In this document: one piece after another, positions 27,709-36,732 of the stretch
Layout of the letters: the number at the start of each line of letters is the position of its first letter
Position numbering within the stretch: the first letter of the stretch is position 1
Source of the DNA: Deltaproteobacteria bacterium HGW-Deltaproteobacteria-2
GTDB taxonomy: Bacteria > Desulfobacterota > Syntrophia > Syntrophales > Smithellaceae
Direction of reading: 5' to 3'
NCBI GenBank assembly: GCA_002840505.1
Contig: PHBC01000003.1
Span: 261,789-325,788 of the forward strand
Length of the DNA: 64,000 nt
Notes under the pieces: generated by a model
Seen by the model: the letters and a program-made list of their open reading frames with translations, nothing else
Databases searched by the model: none
What the model was told of the DNA's origin: nothing
Program-made: the position numbers and the translations under genes

Positions 27709-28830
27709 ATGGAATCCAGAGTCGTTGTCGTTTATGCGGACATTGATCCTGTAAAAGGTATTGCCCGACCAGGACCTCACCAAATATACAAGAACCCCAG
27801 AATAGTGGTGGAAAAACGAAAATTACCGTTACTGCGTCCGGACGAAATTCGGGTAAAAATGCTGTACGCGGGCATATGCGGTACGGACATACATCTCGTA
27901 ACCGCGCATCCTGATACAGGCTATATAAGATGTTCAGCGCCGGCTCAGATCACAGCTGCGGGCCGGATAATCGGCCACGAGGGAATCGGCAAAGTTCTGG
28001 AAGTCGGATCGCAAGTCCGCCACATTCAACCCGGCGCTTGTGTTACATTTGAATCAATTATAGTCTGCCACTATTGCGATGAATGCCGAAGGGGTGACTT
28101 TAATCAATGCCGCCATGCGCTACTTTTGGGATTGGAAAAAGACGGGCTCTTCGGTGATATTGTCGACGTTCCTTCCATGATTACCCACGATGTCAGCGAT
28201 ATAGCACAAAATGAAAAAGGAATGCGGGCTGCCGCCTGTATAGAACCTGCCGGGGTCGCCTATGTAGCTTGCCAGAACACACATGTGGGAGCCGGAGACG
28301 TTGTTGCCATCTTTGGTGCCGGTCCTATTGGATTATTTGCTGCCATGTTGAGCAAGTTTGTTTTCGGTGCCTCTCAGGTGCATATGGTTGAACCTGTTTT
28401 GTTCAGGCGAAAACTGGCCGAAAAATGGAGCAATGAGATCTACGACATTGATGAATTCTTCGAGCATGGCCCGTCCTCTATTGATGTTGTAATAGAAGCG
28501 TCCGGAAACATGGCCAATATCAGCAGGGTATTCCGCAGATTAAATGCTAACGGACGCGTAGCTATTCTCGGCAGGAGCGGTGAGCCTTTGTCATTGGATG
28601 CAGTGGACCACATGATTACCAATGCGGTTTCTATAATAGGGTCGAGAGGGCATCTTGGCGGTGCATTTGCAAAGATTTTGACTTTGTGTCGCAATGGGCG
28701 CATATCTCTTGACGATGCGGTAACCTGTATCATCAATGGTCCGGATGAAATCAGTGACCTTTTAAATTTACCGGAAAAGATTCTTGAAGAAAACTGTAAG
28801 GTTTTAGTGAACTTTAATTGCGACAAGTAA
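27709..28830 (+). CDS. Zinc-dependent medium-chain dehydrogenase
   Basis: GICGTDIH carries the catalytic Cys and GHEGIG the catalytic His-Glu. A structural-zinc lobe follows with four Cys (CHYCDECRRGDFNQC). The Rossmann motif is GAGPIGLFAAM. The length (373 aa) fits alcohol/threonine dehydrogenases. It should oxidise or reduce an alcohol/ketone in the pathway of this four-gene cassette. It begins 8 bases after the methyltransferase gene and is the last gene before the terminator. Confidence 0.85.
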   Translation: MESRVVVVYADIDPVKGIARPGPHQIYKNPRIVVEKRKLPLLRPDEIRVKMLYAGICGTDIHLVTAHPDTGYIRCSAPAQITAAGRIIGHEGIGKVLEVGSQVRHIQPGACVTFESIIVCHYCDECRRGDFNQCRHALLLGLEKDGLFGDIVDVPSMITHDVSDIAQNEKGMRAAACIEPAGVAYVACQNTHVGAGDVVAIFGAGPIGLFAAMLSKFVFGASQVHMVEPVLFRRKLAEKWSNEIYDIDEFFEHGPSSIDVVIEASGNMANISRVFRRLNANGRVAILGRSGEPLSLDAVDHMITNAVSIIGSRGHLGGAFAKILTLCRNGRISLDDAVTCIINGPDEISDLLNLPEKILEENCKVLVNFNCDK

Positions 28831-28930
28831 AGTCTTTTATTTGCACCACATGCCTAAGTTATAGATCAGTTTTTTTAAATATTCACGAAAACCTTATAAG
28901 TTACACGGTTAATTTTTCAGCTTCAGTAAA

Positions 28931-28962
28931 CCTTGATCCTGTAAAAGCATCAGGTTTTTTTC
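28931..28962 (+). terminator. Intrinsic terminator of the A/T-TE/MT/DH cassette
   Basis: CCTTGAT pairs with ATCAGG around a loop, with one bulged base, followed by a run of seven T. It lies about 100 bases after the dehydrogenase stop codon. Confidence 0.5.
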
Positions 28963-29089
28963 TTTAGCCTGCAACTATTTATTGATCAGCCGTTGTCGGA
29001 TTTAAGGATTTCAATTTGATATAGATTAAACGATGGATTGCGAAACACATGAAAAATAGTTTTTCTCCGGTGCATAGTCCGGTTTTATT

Positions 29090-29857
29090 TTATTCCCTTG
29101 CAGCGTGAATTATCACTGGTATCCTTAAATTATTTTTTGACTTTTTTATTAAGTCAACTGCAAACCCAAAAGATTTTATCTTCTCCACAAAATTTTTTAT
29201 ATTATTATCTTTGTTGAAAGGATGATATTCAATAACCATCTCACGTATATTACTAAGATCTGTTTGCTCTATTTTTTTGAAGACCTCTAATTCTGCGCCT
29301 TCTATGTCACATTTTATTATTTGCGGATTGTAAGTTTTGATAACTTCCGGGAGAGTAATGCTCGGCACTTTCTCCCTGATCGCTGCTTCTTCAAAATGGT
29401 TGTATACAGAAACACGACTTTTTGATGTTTTATAGCTGAATAATTCTACTCCCAAATCATCTTTCCATACTGCTTTCTTGACCGGTATTATGTTTTTGCC
29501 GATAACATTACTGGCAAGTAACTCATAGTTTTCACTGTCGGGTTCAAAAGCTATTACCTTTGCTCCTTTAGACGCAGCATACAATGAAAACGATCCTATA
29601 TTCGCACCGAGATCAAGACAGGTGTCACTTTTTCTTATTTTAAGCATTTCGTAATCTTTTATGACCTGTAAAAAAGTATGTATGTCGGTCGTCCCTTGAC
29701 GTATGTTTATAGAACCATATCGGGTAATTAATTTTGAAGTCCTTATCATCTTTCTCCGTGCTAACATGGCAATTGGGAAATGAATTCCAAACGCCCTCAT
29801 CCACAGAGGTATGTTACTGAGTTTCATATGACACAGTACCTTTTTAATAAAAATCAT
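29090..29857 (-). CDS. FkbM-family methyltransferase
   Basis: CLDLGANIGSFSLYAASKGAKV is the SAM-binding motif I, and VIAFEPDSENYELL follows with the acidic residue that binds the ribose. IIKCDIEGAELEVFK is the diagnostic FkbM motif. A hydrophobic N-terminus (about 40 residues) may anchor it at the membrane. FkbM enzymes methylate hydroxyl groups of sugars, polyketides or peptides. Its location between glycan genes and the natural-product cassette does not settle which. It is oriented against the cassette and probably has its own promoter. Confidence 0.85.
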   Translation of the reverse strand: MIFIKKVLCHMKLSNIPLWMRAFGIHFPIAMLARRKMIRTSKLITRYGSINIRQGTTDIHTFLQVIKDYEMLKIRKSDTCLDLGANIGSFSLYAASKGAKVIAFEPDSENYELLASNVIGKNIIPVKKAVWKDDLGVELFSYKTSKSRVSVYNHFEEAAIREKVPSITLPEVIKTYNPQIIKCDIEGAELEVFKKIEQTDLSNIREMVIEYHPFNKDNNIKNFVEKIKSFGFAVDLIKKSKNNLRIPVIIHAARE

Positions 29858-30158
29858 TCTTCTTGTGTGAGTATAAGAAACGTAACCTTGCGTGTCAAGG
29901 CAATCATGATCGCAAAAAGTGTTGAACTGTGTTTATTTCGGATTTTAAAATTTGATTTAACAAATAATGAACTTTGCAGATATATTCGCGGAAGTGCATA
30001 TAGGGTTACTATCTGTTAATTTATTATTATTCAGATTATGCATTGGATATAGCCAACTATATTAATAAATATGGGAGACTTAAAAAGATTAAGACACACA
30101 CCTTAGCCAACCAGAACTGGAGGATTTTTCTTTATTAACAGCAAAGCTCTCCCAAAAA

Positions 30159-30938
30159 TCAAACCGGCAGGATCAGACACATAAAAAAGGTCCCTATCTC
30201 TCTGACAGGATCAAACATGGTGGCAATTTGATATGTCAGAAGAAAAAAACACGCATAAAAAGAGCGCGGTTCCTTGCTGAGCCAAAGAATTGCCGGTTGT
30301 GATATATATTTACTAATTTTTGTTGTAATAACAAGCCATCCAATTCCAACACCTACAAGAGCACCGGCAAAGATGTCTGTTGGATAATGAAGACCACAGT
30401 AAACTCTTGGAAAGCAAATTATCAGAAGAATATATATTGTTACCAGCGTGCCGGTCATTCTTGATATTAAAAATATCCCCGTTGCCAGTGCAAAAAATAA
30501 AACGGCATGATCGCTGGGGAATGAACTCCATGAACCAAAAGCATTCGGATCGATCCCATACGGGGCAATGAAGTTAACCATGCCTTGCAAGGGCCGAAGT
30601 CTGAAGGGCAGAACATAAGCTAAAAATCTACCCAAGAATATAGCAATAAGACATGCTACTAACGTCAATACAATGCGCTCACGCAAAAGCTTATTCTGCT
30701 TTTCTTCCTTACACTCACGTACAGGCTGATTCTGCTTTTTACCTTTAAGCTCGCGCAAAGGCTGATTTTGTTTTTTATCATTTTTATCCCAAAACCAGAA
30801 CCACCAAAGTATCGTCATCAGGATTCCACCTTTTACAAGGTAATTGCTTATCAAAAGAGCCATGAAATAATCAAAGGCTTCGGATACTCTGGAAAACCCG
30901 TTAAGAGCATTAATTATTGATTCATCAAAATAATTCAT
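30159..30938 (-). CDS. PAP2-family membrane phosphatase
   Basis: The phosphatase motifs are LRPL, SSFPSDHAVLF (PSDH) and RVYCGLHYPTDIFAG (R-x5-H-x3-D). At least five membrane helices are visible. These enzymes hydrolyse lipid phosphates such as undecaprenyl diphosphate. I start at the third possible Met (30938) because AAAGGA lies 7 bases before it. The cytoplasmic loop after helix one contains a threefold 12-residue repeat (KKQNQP-type), which is odd for the family. A link to the nearby glycan or lipid pathways is likely but unproven. Confidence 0.85.
   Translation of the reverse strand: MNYFDESIINALNGFSRVSEAFDYFMALLISNYLVKGGILMTILWWFWFWDKNDKKQNQPLRELKGKKQNQPVRECKEEKQNKLLRERIVLTLVACLIAIFLGRFLAYVLPFRLRPLQGMVNFIAPYGIDPNAFGSWSSFPSDHAVLFFALATGIFLISRMTGTLVTIYILLIICFPRVYCGLHYPTDIFAGALVGVGIGWLVITTKISKYISQPAILWLSKEPRSFYACFFLLTYQIATMFDPVREIGTFFMCLILPV
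30669..30776 (-). repeat. Three tandem 36-bp units inside the PAP2 gene
   Basis: Three consecutive 36-base units encode KKQNQPLRELKG, KKQNQPVRECKE and EKQNKLLRERIV. The two upstream units are nearly identical, while the third has diverged. The repeat lies in the cytoplasmic loop after the first membrane helix and preserves the frame. Confidence 0.75.
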
Positions 30939-31096
30939 AGTCATTCCTTTTCTTAAAAATATTTGCAATAAGATATCGCTTAACAATTAACAGATTGATG
31001 TTTTCTTAGGATAAATCAATATGCTTGAATCAGCAAGAGTTCGGATTACCATTAAAATATTTTTAATTCGATATTAACATTATTAATTCATGTTAA

Positions 31097-31525
31097 TTAT
31101 TTTTTAGACTGAGACCAACAGTCACTCCACGACGAAGGAGCAGAACCTTCTGATTTGCACATGGCAGCACAATTTTGATTCTCCGCAGTGCAAAGCCTGC
31201 TGTCAGCAGTAAAGTTATAACATCCCGGAATCCTGTCATTGCAACAATTAATGCAATCATTTATACGTTTCACTTTTGCTTCGGATGTTACTTTTTCTCG
31301 TTCAACTACCTTATCTTTTTCTACAATCTTTCCCTTTTCACCTTCCGTCTCTTCCGATGAAGGTTGTACATAAGATTCTTCTAGAACACAACCTCTCATC
31401 CCATCTTGCGGACTGTCTGTAAATACTGAATTACCTCTGCTATCAATACATCGATACAATTCTCCGGCGTTAGCAGAAATTACCAAAGCGAAAAATACAC
31501 ATGATATAAAAAGAATTCGTTTCAT
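31097..31525 (-). CDS. DUF4124-domain secreted protein
   Basis: A signal peptide (MKRILFISCVFFALVISANA) is followed by ELYRCIDSRGNSVFTDSP, the conserved DUF4124 N-terminal motif. A charged region rich in KVVEREK follows. A C-terminal part has eight or so Cys (INDCINCCNDRIPGC and CTAENQNCAAMCKSEG). The protein is probably periplasmic and disulfide-bonded. DUF4124 proteins are widespread with no defined function. It stands alone on the minus strand. Confidence 0.75.
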   Translation of the reverse strand: MKRILFISCVFFALVISANAGELYRCIDSRGNSVFTDSPQDGMRGCVLEESYVQPSSEETEGEKGKIVEKDKVVEREKVTSEAKVKRINDCINCCNDRIPGCYNFTADSRLCTAENQNCAAMCKSEGSAPSSWSDCWSQSKK

Positions 31526-31832
31526 ATTCCCCCCTTAAGGTAATTGGGAAAATTTATATATTGATGTAATATTTTATACATTTATCATACTTAACAATTG
31601 AAATCCACAACAGCAAATAATTCATTTTGCCTGAAAATTTACAGGCACAGACAAACATTTGTTTTTTACCTTGACAGACCAGTTCTTGCTAATTAATTAA
31701 CATTACCATATAATCTTAACAGCGGATTGAGTTCGATTTCCAGGCACTCCCGCCAATTATTCAGACTCTTATGAAAATAAGAGCAGCTTTATTTTATTAT
31801 GTAATTTTTGGAACATTTGAGGAGCAATCAAT
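31526..31832. other. Divergent intergenic region
   Basis: It lies between the minus-strand DUF4124 gene and the plus-strand nitroreductase. The only signal is the weak promoter-like site at 31671-31699, and no gene is seen. Confidence 0.4.
31671..31699 (+). promoter_or_regulatory. Possible promoter for the nitroreductase gene
   Basis: A perfect TTGACA at 31671-31676 is followed after 17 bases by TAATTA. The -10 box is a poor match, so this is tentative. Confidence 0.35.
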
Positions 31833-32501
31833 ATGGATTTGATAGAAGCCATTCAGCAGCGCAGAAGCATCCGGGCATTTAAAAACAAGCCGGTACCCAA
31901 AGACACAATTATGGAAATTCTAAACATTGCCTGCAGAGCTCCATCGGCCATGAATACCCAACCATGGGAATTTGCGGTGGTGAGCGGCAAAAAGCTCGAC
32001 AAACTCAGAGCCGCTATCGTGGAAAAACTAAAAAACGGGGCGCCCATTGTACCGGATCATCTGGTGGTAAGCTGGCCTAATGAAGGTGTTTACAAACAGC
32101 GCCAGATAGCTCTCGCCAAACAGTTGTTCAAAGCTATGGACATCCAGCGTGAAGATACGGAAAAACGCGCCTGGTGGCTGGAGCGGGGTTTTCGTTTTTT
32201 CGATGCTCCGGCAGCCATCATCATCATATGCGACAAAGTTTTAGGAGAAGCAGGACCACTGCTTGATCTAGGCGCGGTAATGCAGAACATCTGCCTTGCG
32301 GCGATGCACTTTGGCCTTGGTACCTGCATCGAGGATCAGGGCGTCTTATATCCGGAAGTGTTTCGCGAACATACCGACATACCGCAAACCAAGCGTTTAA
32401 TGATTGCAATTGCCATTGGCTATCCTGATCTGAATTTCCCGGCTAATCACATTCGCTCGGAAAGAGAACCGGCGGAAAATCTGACTACTTGGGTGGAGTG
32501 A
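31833..32501 (+). CDS. Nitroreductase-family FMN oxidoreductase
   Basis: RSIRAFKNKPVPKDTI at the N-terminus and RAPSAMNTQPWEFAVV are the FMN-binding signature. LGAVMQNICLAAMHFGLGTCIEDQG is the central helix region. The length of 222 aa is normal. GAGGAG lies 8 bases before the ATG. It reduces nitroaromatics, quinones or similar compounds using NAD(P)H. It stands upstream of the MarR regulator gene but is separated from it by 138 bases with its own promoter-like site. Confidence 0.85.
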   Translation: MDLIEAIQQRRSIRAFKNKPVPKDTIMEILNIACRAPSAMNTQPWEFAVVSGKKLDKLRAAIVEKLKNGAPIVPDHLVVSWPNEGVYKQRQIALAKQLFKAMDIQREDTEKRAWWLERGFRFFDAPAAIIIICDKVLGEAGPLLDLGAVMQNICLAAMHFGLGTCIEDQGVLYPEVFREHTDIPQTKRLMIAIAIGYPDLNFPANHIRSEREPAENLTTWVE

Positions 32502-32577
32502 ACGCTGAAGTAATTAACTGTGTAATAATTATTATTTAAACAACATTCCGTATTTGCTATTTCTTTAAATTATCTTA

Positions 32578-32627
32578 TTGACAAACAAACCAAAACCAAT
32601 TAACGTGTTAACTATTAATCTGTTAAC
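32578..32627 (+). promoter_or_regulatory. Promoter and probable MarR operator
   Basis: TTGACA lies at 32578-32583. TTAAC-GT-GTTAA (32600-32611) and GTTAAC (32622-32627) form inverted repeats that would overlap the -10 region. They sit immediately upstream of the MarR gene, which fits autoregulation. Confidence 0.5.
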
Positions 32628-32639
32628 ATAGGCAGGAGT

Positions 32640-33065
32640 ATGAATACATTCAGAGATTATTATTGTTTCCGATTGGGAGCGCTTGCGCGAAAAACGCAGC
32701 GTTTCTATAACAACACTCTGTCAAAATATGGCGTAACCATTGGTCAGGTATTTATCCTTTTAGATTTGCTCGAGAACGAATTCAGTAATGTTAAAGACAT
32801 TGCAGAACGAATACAGGTAGAAAGTCCAGCCATCACTGGTTTTACCGATCGTCTCGTCAAGGAAGGATTGGTAGAGCGAAAAGAAGACTCTTCAAACCGG
32901 CGTAGTATCTGTATTCAGTTATCCCCTAAGGGTCGGAAATTGGCTGAAGAAATACTGCCCCTCATACGGCAACTAAATGAAGACATTAAAAAAACGCTTA
33001 ATAAAGATATGGTTGCGTTTGAACGTTCGCTGGAAAAGCTAGGACAAAAAATGACGGAGGCCTGA
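32640..33065 (+). CDS. MarR-family transcriptional regulator
   Basis: The 141-residue protein has a winged helix-turn-helix: IGQVFILLDLLENEFSNVKD, then the recognition helix in AITGFTDRLVKEGLVERKED. SSNRRSICIQLSPKGRKLAEEI is the wing. GGAG lies only one base before the ATG, a tight spacing. It probably represses its own operon (membrane protein and Fe-S protein downstream) through the GTTAAC repeats. The ligand is unknown. Confidence 0.85.
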   Translation: MNTFRDYYCFRLGALARKTQRFYNNTLSKYGVTIGQVFILLDLLENEFSNVKDIAERIQVESPAITGFTDRLVKEGLVERKEDSSNRRSICIQLSPKGRKLAEEILPLIRQLNEDIKKTLNKDMVAFERSLEKLGQKMTEA

Positions 33066-33147
33066 TAGTGGGACACTTGGTTGGAAAGGAACTTTATCAA
33101 AGGCCTTTTAATTTATTTACAATAAATTAATACAGAAGGAGGTCGCA

Positions 33148-33570
33148 ATGTCTGCAAACATTAATGTTCGATGGTCTTGGTTGAAGTTGATGTACTGGTA
33201 TACCATACTAGGTGCGGGGGGTTACGGATTATTAATAATTGTAGCTCCTGCTTTTGTTCAATCAACAACCCAATGTTTAATGCCTTTTCCCGCTCAGGAT
33301 CCCTTAATTTTTGGATATATGGGCAGTGCCATGGTGGCTTTTGCCATTCTGTCAATTTTTGCTTTACGCGCACCGCTCCGATTTGTACCCGTCCTTATGC
33401 TGCAGCTTGTATATAAGACAGTATGGATGCTCGGCGTATATATTCCCCTGGTGATGAGCGGAAATAATTCATTATATGCGACTCTCTTAGCGGCAATTTT
33501 TGTGATATACATCATAGGCGATTTAGTTGCTATTCCATTTTCATATCTCTTGGGAAGGGAAACGGATTAA
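33148..33570 (+). CDS. Small four-helix membrane protein, function unknown
   Basis: AAGGAGGTCGCA gives a strong ribosome-binding site before the ATG. Hydropathy shows four transmembrane segments (about 15-35, 53-72, 78-98 and 107-130) in 140 residues. I recognise no family. It lies between a MarR regulator and an iron-sulfur protein, and the three appear to form one transcript. Confidence 0.6.
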   Translation: MSANINVRWSWLKLMYWYTILGAGGYGLLIIVAPAFVQSTTQCLMPFPAQDPLIFGYMGSAMVAFAILSIFALRAPLRFVPVLMLQLVYKTVWMLGVYIPLVMSGNNSLYATLLAAIFVIYIIGDLVAIPFSYLLGRETD

Positions 33571-33627
33571 TAAATAGATGCCTTTTATAATATTGGATTT
33601 ACCTGTTTGGAAGCTGAGGAAATAATT

Positions 33628-34935
33628 ATGAATGAATCCCCGTATGTCGCAATTGCCGCCAATATTAACAAAATGGCATGGCGGGCACCCCGATCAAAAT
33701 CCGGCGAGGGTTTCTCGGAAGCTTTTTTAGAATACCTTCAGTTACTTTACACACCCCAGGAAGCAACAATAGCCAGACATCTTAACGTCATAACCGACAT
33801 TTTTTCTACCACAATCAAGCCTGCAAGTTTCATGACCGCAACCCAAATAGCTAAAGTTTCCGGCCAGCCACTTGTGGAAGTTAATAAAGCGCTAAAGCAG
33901 ATGTCTGATAAGAATGTCGTGGTTGATATGCGTAAAATCATCAAGGCCTCAAAGGCAACATGGCCTATTCGGACAGTCGTTGTGCTATGGAAAGCCTACA
34001 AAGGTGAAGGACTCAAAGAAACCGCCAGAGTCCTGGCAGAGTTTTTCACGAGCACTTTGGAGAGTGTCAGAAGATACGGAATAAAGTCGGGCATGGAATT
34101 TATTTCCATGAAATTATACGCATTTCCTCACATATCGCTTCTGAAAAATCTTCAGAATTTTCATGATCGAATCAGTCCCGAAGTCTTGAAAGGAGCTGAG
34201 TTATATAAGAAATTTTTCATTGAAGACAAATACTATAAATTCTATGAAACGGGCGCAAAGGGAACCCCTTTATACCGGACAATTCCTGTTTCTAAAACAC
34301 TTGCCCCTGAACAGAAAATCCTGGATACCGAAGAAGCACACGAAATCATAGACGCAGCAGCCTCTGCCACGCTCGTGCCTTGTCCGTGCCGGGAGCGGAC
34401 TGAAAAACTCGGTATCCGGGAATGCAGGGAAAGAAATCCTATCGGTTCATGTATCATGCTTGGTTTTATGGGACAGGCAATGGAGGGCATGGGTTTGGGC
34501 AGGCAGGTAACCAAGAAACAAGCCAAAGATTATCTTGATGGGATGATGGAAATGGGGCTTGTTGCGGCAACGGAAAACTCGGAGGAAAACACCAGCAGGG
34601 TAATTTGCCTTTGTTGCGAGTGTTGTTGTTCCGAAGTTCGTGGACGGACACGCTGGGACAATCCCACTGCTGTGGCGCCTTCTAACTTCCTTCCTAAATC
34701 GAATAAGGAAATTTGCGCTTTCTGCGGGAAATGCGCTAACCGATGTTTATTCCATGCAATTACCGTTGATAAAGACAACAAGCGATGGAAATTAAAGCCG
34801 GAGCTATGCATCGGCTGCGGCATATGCGCCATTGGATGCAAGCAGAGCGCCGTCAAACTTCATCGCGTAGAGAGACACAAGCCGTTTAAGACACCGCAGG
34901 ATCTTTACAGACATATCGACATGGAAAATCGATAA
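33628..34935 (+). CDS. Cys-rich iron-sulfur protein with C-terminal 2x[4Fe-4S] ferredoxin domain
   Basis: I start at ATG 33628, which has GAGGA 7 bases upstream; an earlier TTG at 33607 is less likely. The N-terminal part has a possible winged-helix segment (ATQIAKVSGQPLVEVNKALK). In the middle, VPCPCRER and VICLCCECCC form an unusual Cys-rich site. The last 75 residues are a bacterial ferredoxin (CAFCGKCANRCLFH and CIGCGICAIGCKQ). The same architecture occurs in the gene at 46717-47916. It is probably a redox or sensing protein. It follows MarR and the membrane protein. Confidence 0.75.
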   Translation: MNESPYVAIAANINKMAWRAPRSKSGEGFSEAFLEYLQLLYTPQEATIARHLNVITDIFSTTIKPASFMTATQIAKVSGQPLVEVNKALKQMSDKNVVVDMRKIIKASKATWPIRTVVVLWKAYKGEGLKETARVLAEFFTSTLESVRRYGIKSGMEFISMKLYAFPHISLLKNLQNFHDRISPEVLKGAELYKKFFIEDKYYKFYETGAKGTPLYRTIPVSKTLAPEQKILDTEEAHEIIDAAASATLVPCPCRERTEKLGIRECRERNPIGSCIMLGFMGQAMEGMGLGRQVTKKQAKDYLDGMMEMGLVAATENSEENTSRVICLCCECCCSEVRGRTRWDNPTAVAPSNFLPKSNKEICAFCGKCANRCLFHAITVDKDNKRWKLKPELCIGCGICAIGCKQSAVKLHRVERHKPFKTPQDLYRHIDMENR

Positions 34936-34970
34936 AGATCGATGATGATCTTTTTCAGATTAAGTTGTGT

Positions 34971-35744
34971 TTATGCTTTTCGTTGCGGTTTCAGCCAGTC
35001 TTCAACATATTGAGCAATTTCCTGCCACCCTGGCTCACCGATAGCCCAGTGGCTATGGTTGGGGAATTCTTTGTATGTGGAAACGGTTTTATATTTATTT
35101 GCCACCTTTTTCACCACGGAAGCCGGAGTAATCCCGTCTTCTGATCCTGCGACAACCAACACAGGGCATGTCACTTTGGATTCATCCACATATGTAGCTT
35201 TGCGCCAATCAAATAACCAAAATCCTATCTCGGCCGCAGCACGTCCGGACTCATACACGAAATGCTCGTATATCTCCCGTTGCCCCCTCTCAGGAAATAC
35301 TTGTAACATGGAATATACTGCTTCATTAAATTTCAGCCTGAATGGTTTTCTCCATCCTCTCCAAGTGGTTAGAGAACTCCAAAAGCTCCTCCAAACTGAA
35401 TATTCTAACACAAGGATTCCTCTTGGCGATACAGGTGTCAGAAGGATGAGAGATTGGGCAAGACCTCTGCTTCCGAGAATCTGGGCAAGCAGACCGCCCA
35501 TGGAATGACCCATCAGAATGGGCATAGAATCAAGTCGCTTAATTTCTCTTTCAAGATCGTCAGCGTAATCAAGGATGCTTGTTATTCCAAGCTCCGGGGG
35601 AGGAACAGATTTGGGATCAATATCATGATACCGCAAGATTGGGGTAATACAACGATATCCTCTGTCTTCAAAAAACTTTTTATAGTTTTGCCAGTACCAG
35701 TCATTACACCACATTCCGTGAATCATCATAATTGTTTGAGACAT
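34971..35744 (-). CDS. Alpha/beta hydrolase
   Basis: ILMGHSMGGLLAQIL carries the nucleophile Ser (GHSMGG), VVAGSEDGITP the likely acid and NHSHWAIGEPGW the His. The N-terminus IMMIHGMWCNDWYW has the oxyanion HG motif. GGAGG lies about 8 bases before the ATG. No signal peptide is seen, so it is cytoplasmic. The substrate is not indicated. It is convergent with the iron-sulfur gene. Confidence 0.85.
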   Translation of the reverse strand: MSQTIMMIHGMWCNDWYWQNYKKFFEDRGYRCITPILRYHDIDPKSVPPPELGITSILDYADDLEREIKRLDSMPILMGHSMGGLLAQILGSRGLAQSLILLTPVSPRGILVLEYSVWRSFWSSLTTWRGWRKPFRLKFNEAVYSMLQVFPERGQREIYEHFVYESGRAAAEIGFWLFDWRKATYVDESKVTCPVLVVAGSEDGITPASVVKKVANKYKTVSTYKEFPNHSHWAIGEPGWQEIAQYVEDWLKPQRKA

Positions 35745-35929
35745 TTGTCTGCCTCCATATTTTCTATCTCAACCTGGAGTTGATTTTTAGCATGAAAGAA
35801 TAAAAAAACAAAGATAAAAGAGCGGAACAAAAAACCGTTTTATGATCTCACTTCCGCCAAATTAAAAAATCTTTGCTGCAATTTTTCTCATAATTATGAT
35901 ATCAATATAAATGTGTAAACGGAGGCGTT

Positions 35930-36556
35930 ATGCGCAAAATTGTAATTCCCATATTTCTTGTTTTAACATTTCTTTGCTCCCCGGCCATGAGTGAAACAGC
36001 GGCCGACTGGTTCAATAAGGCAATCGCCTTGTCGGATGGCAAAAAATTTACCGACCCGCATAAAGCTATCTTATATTTGGGCAATGCCATTAAAATCCAA
36101 CCGAATGATGCCGAAATTTATTACAACAGGGGTGTTGCTTACGAAAATCTTGGCCAGTACCAGCCTGCGATAAAGGACTACAATCAGGCAATTAGCCTCA
36201 AACCGGCTTATTCCGAAGCATTTTACAACAGGGGAACCCTTTATAGTGAAATCGGCCAGTATCAGCAAGCCATCGAAGATTTTAATCAAGCCATTAGCCT
36301 GCAACCGAATGATGCCGAGGCCTATCATGGTCGGGGATTTGCTTATGATAAACTTGGCCAGTATCAGCAAGCCATCGAAGATTACAATAAGGCCATTAGC
36401 CTGCAGCCAAATTATGCCAGCGCTTATAATAACCGGGGTATTTATTTCTTATCGCATGGCAACAAAACGCTTGGCTGTTTCGACGCGCAAAGAGCTTGCA
36501 CATTGGGAAATTGCAAATTGTTAGAAATGGCTAAAGACAATGGTTTTTGCCCTTAA
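35930..36556 (+). CDS. Secreted TPR-repeat protein
   Basis: A signal peptide (RKIVIPIFLVLTFLCSPAMS) starts the 208-residue protein. About four tetratricopeptide repeats follow, with cores such as YYNRGVAYENLGQYQPAIKD and AYHGRGFAYDKLGQYQQAIED. The Cys-containing tail GCFDAQRACTLGNCKLLEMA matches that of the zinc-ribbon TPR protein at 4206-5135. GGAGG lies 4 bases before the ATG. It is likely periplasmic and may work as a protein-protein adaptor. Confidence 0.8.
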   Translation: MRKIVIPIFLVLTFLCSPAMSETAADWFNKAIALSDGKKFTDPHKAILYLGNAIKIQPNDAEIYYNRGVAYENLGQYQPAIKDYNQAISLKPAYSEAFYNRGTLYSEIGQYQQAIEDFNQAISLQPNDAEAYHGRGFAYDKLGQYQQAIEDYNKAISLQPNYASAYNNRGIYFLSHGNKTLGCFDAQRACTLGNCKLLEMAKDNGFCP

Positions 36557-36585
36557 TTTGAGACAACGTTAATCACGGGTATGAA

Positions 36586-36642
36586 ACCCCAAAGCAAGCT
36601 GCGGGGTATTACACCCTCCGCTTTGTCCCGACGAAGTCGGGA
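36586..36642. repeat. Pair of palindromic intergenic hairpins
   Basis: ACCCC/GGGGT flank 36586-36607, and TCCCGAC-GAA-GTCGGGA (36626-36642) is a perfect seven-base stem with a GAA loop. They lie between convergent genes and may be a repetitive extragenic palindrome or act as terminators. No T-run follows. Confidence 0.6.
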
Positions 36643-36732
36643 TTCGACTTACAAATTTCAATTCACTTCATTTTTGAAATTTGAGTCTCACAATAAATAC
36701 TTAGAACCTCAAATCCAGTTTTGACGTTGTTA

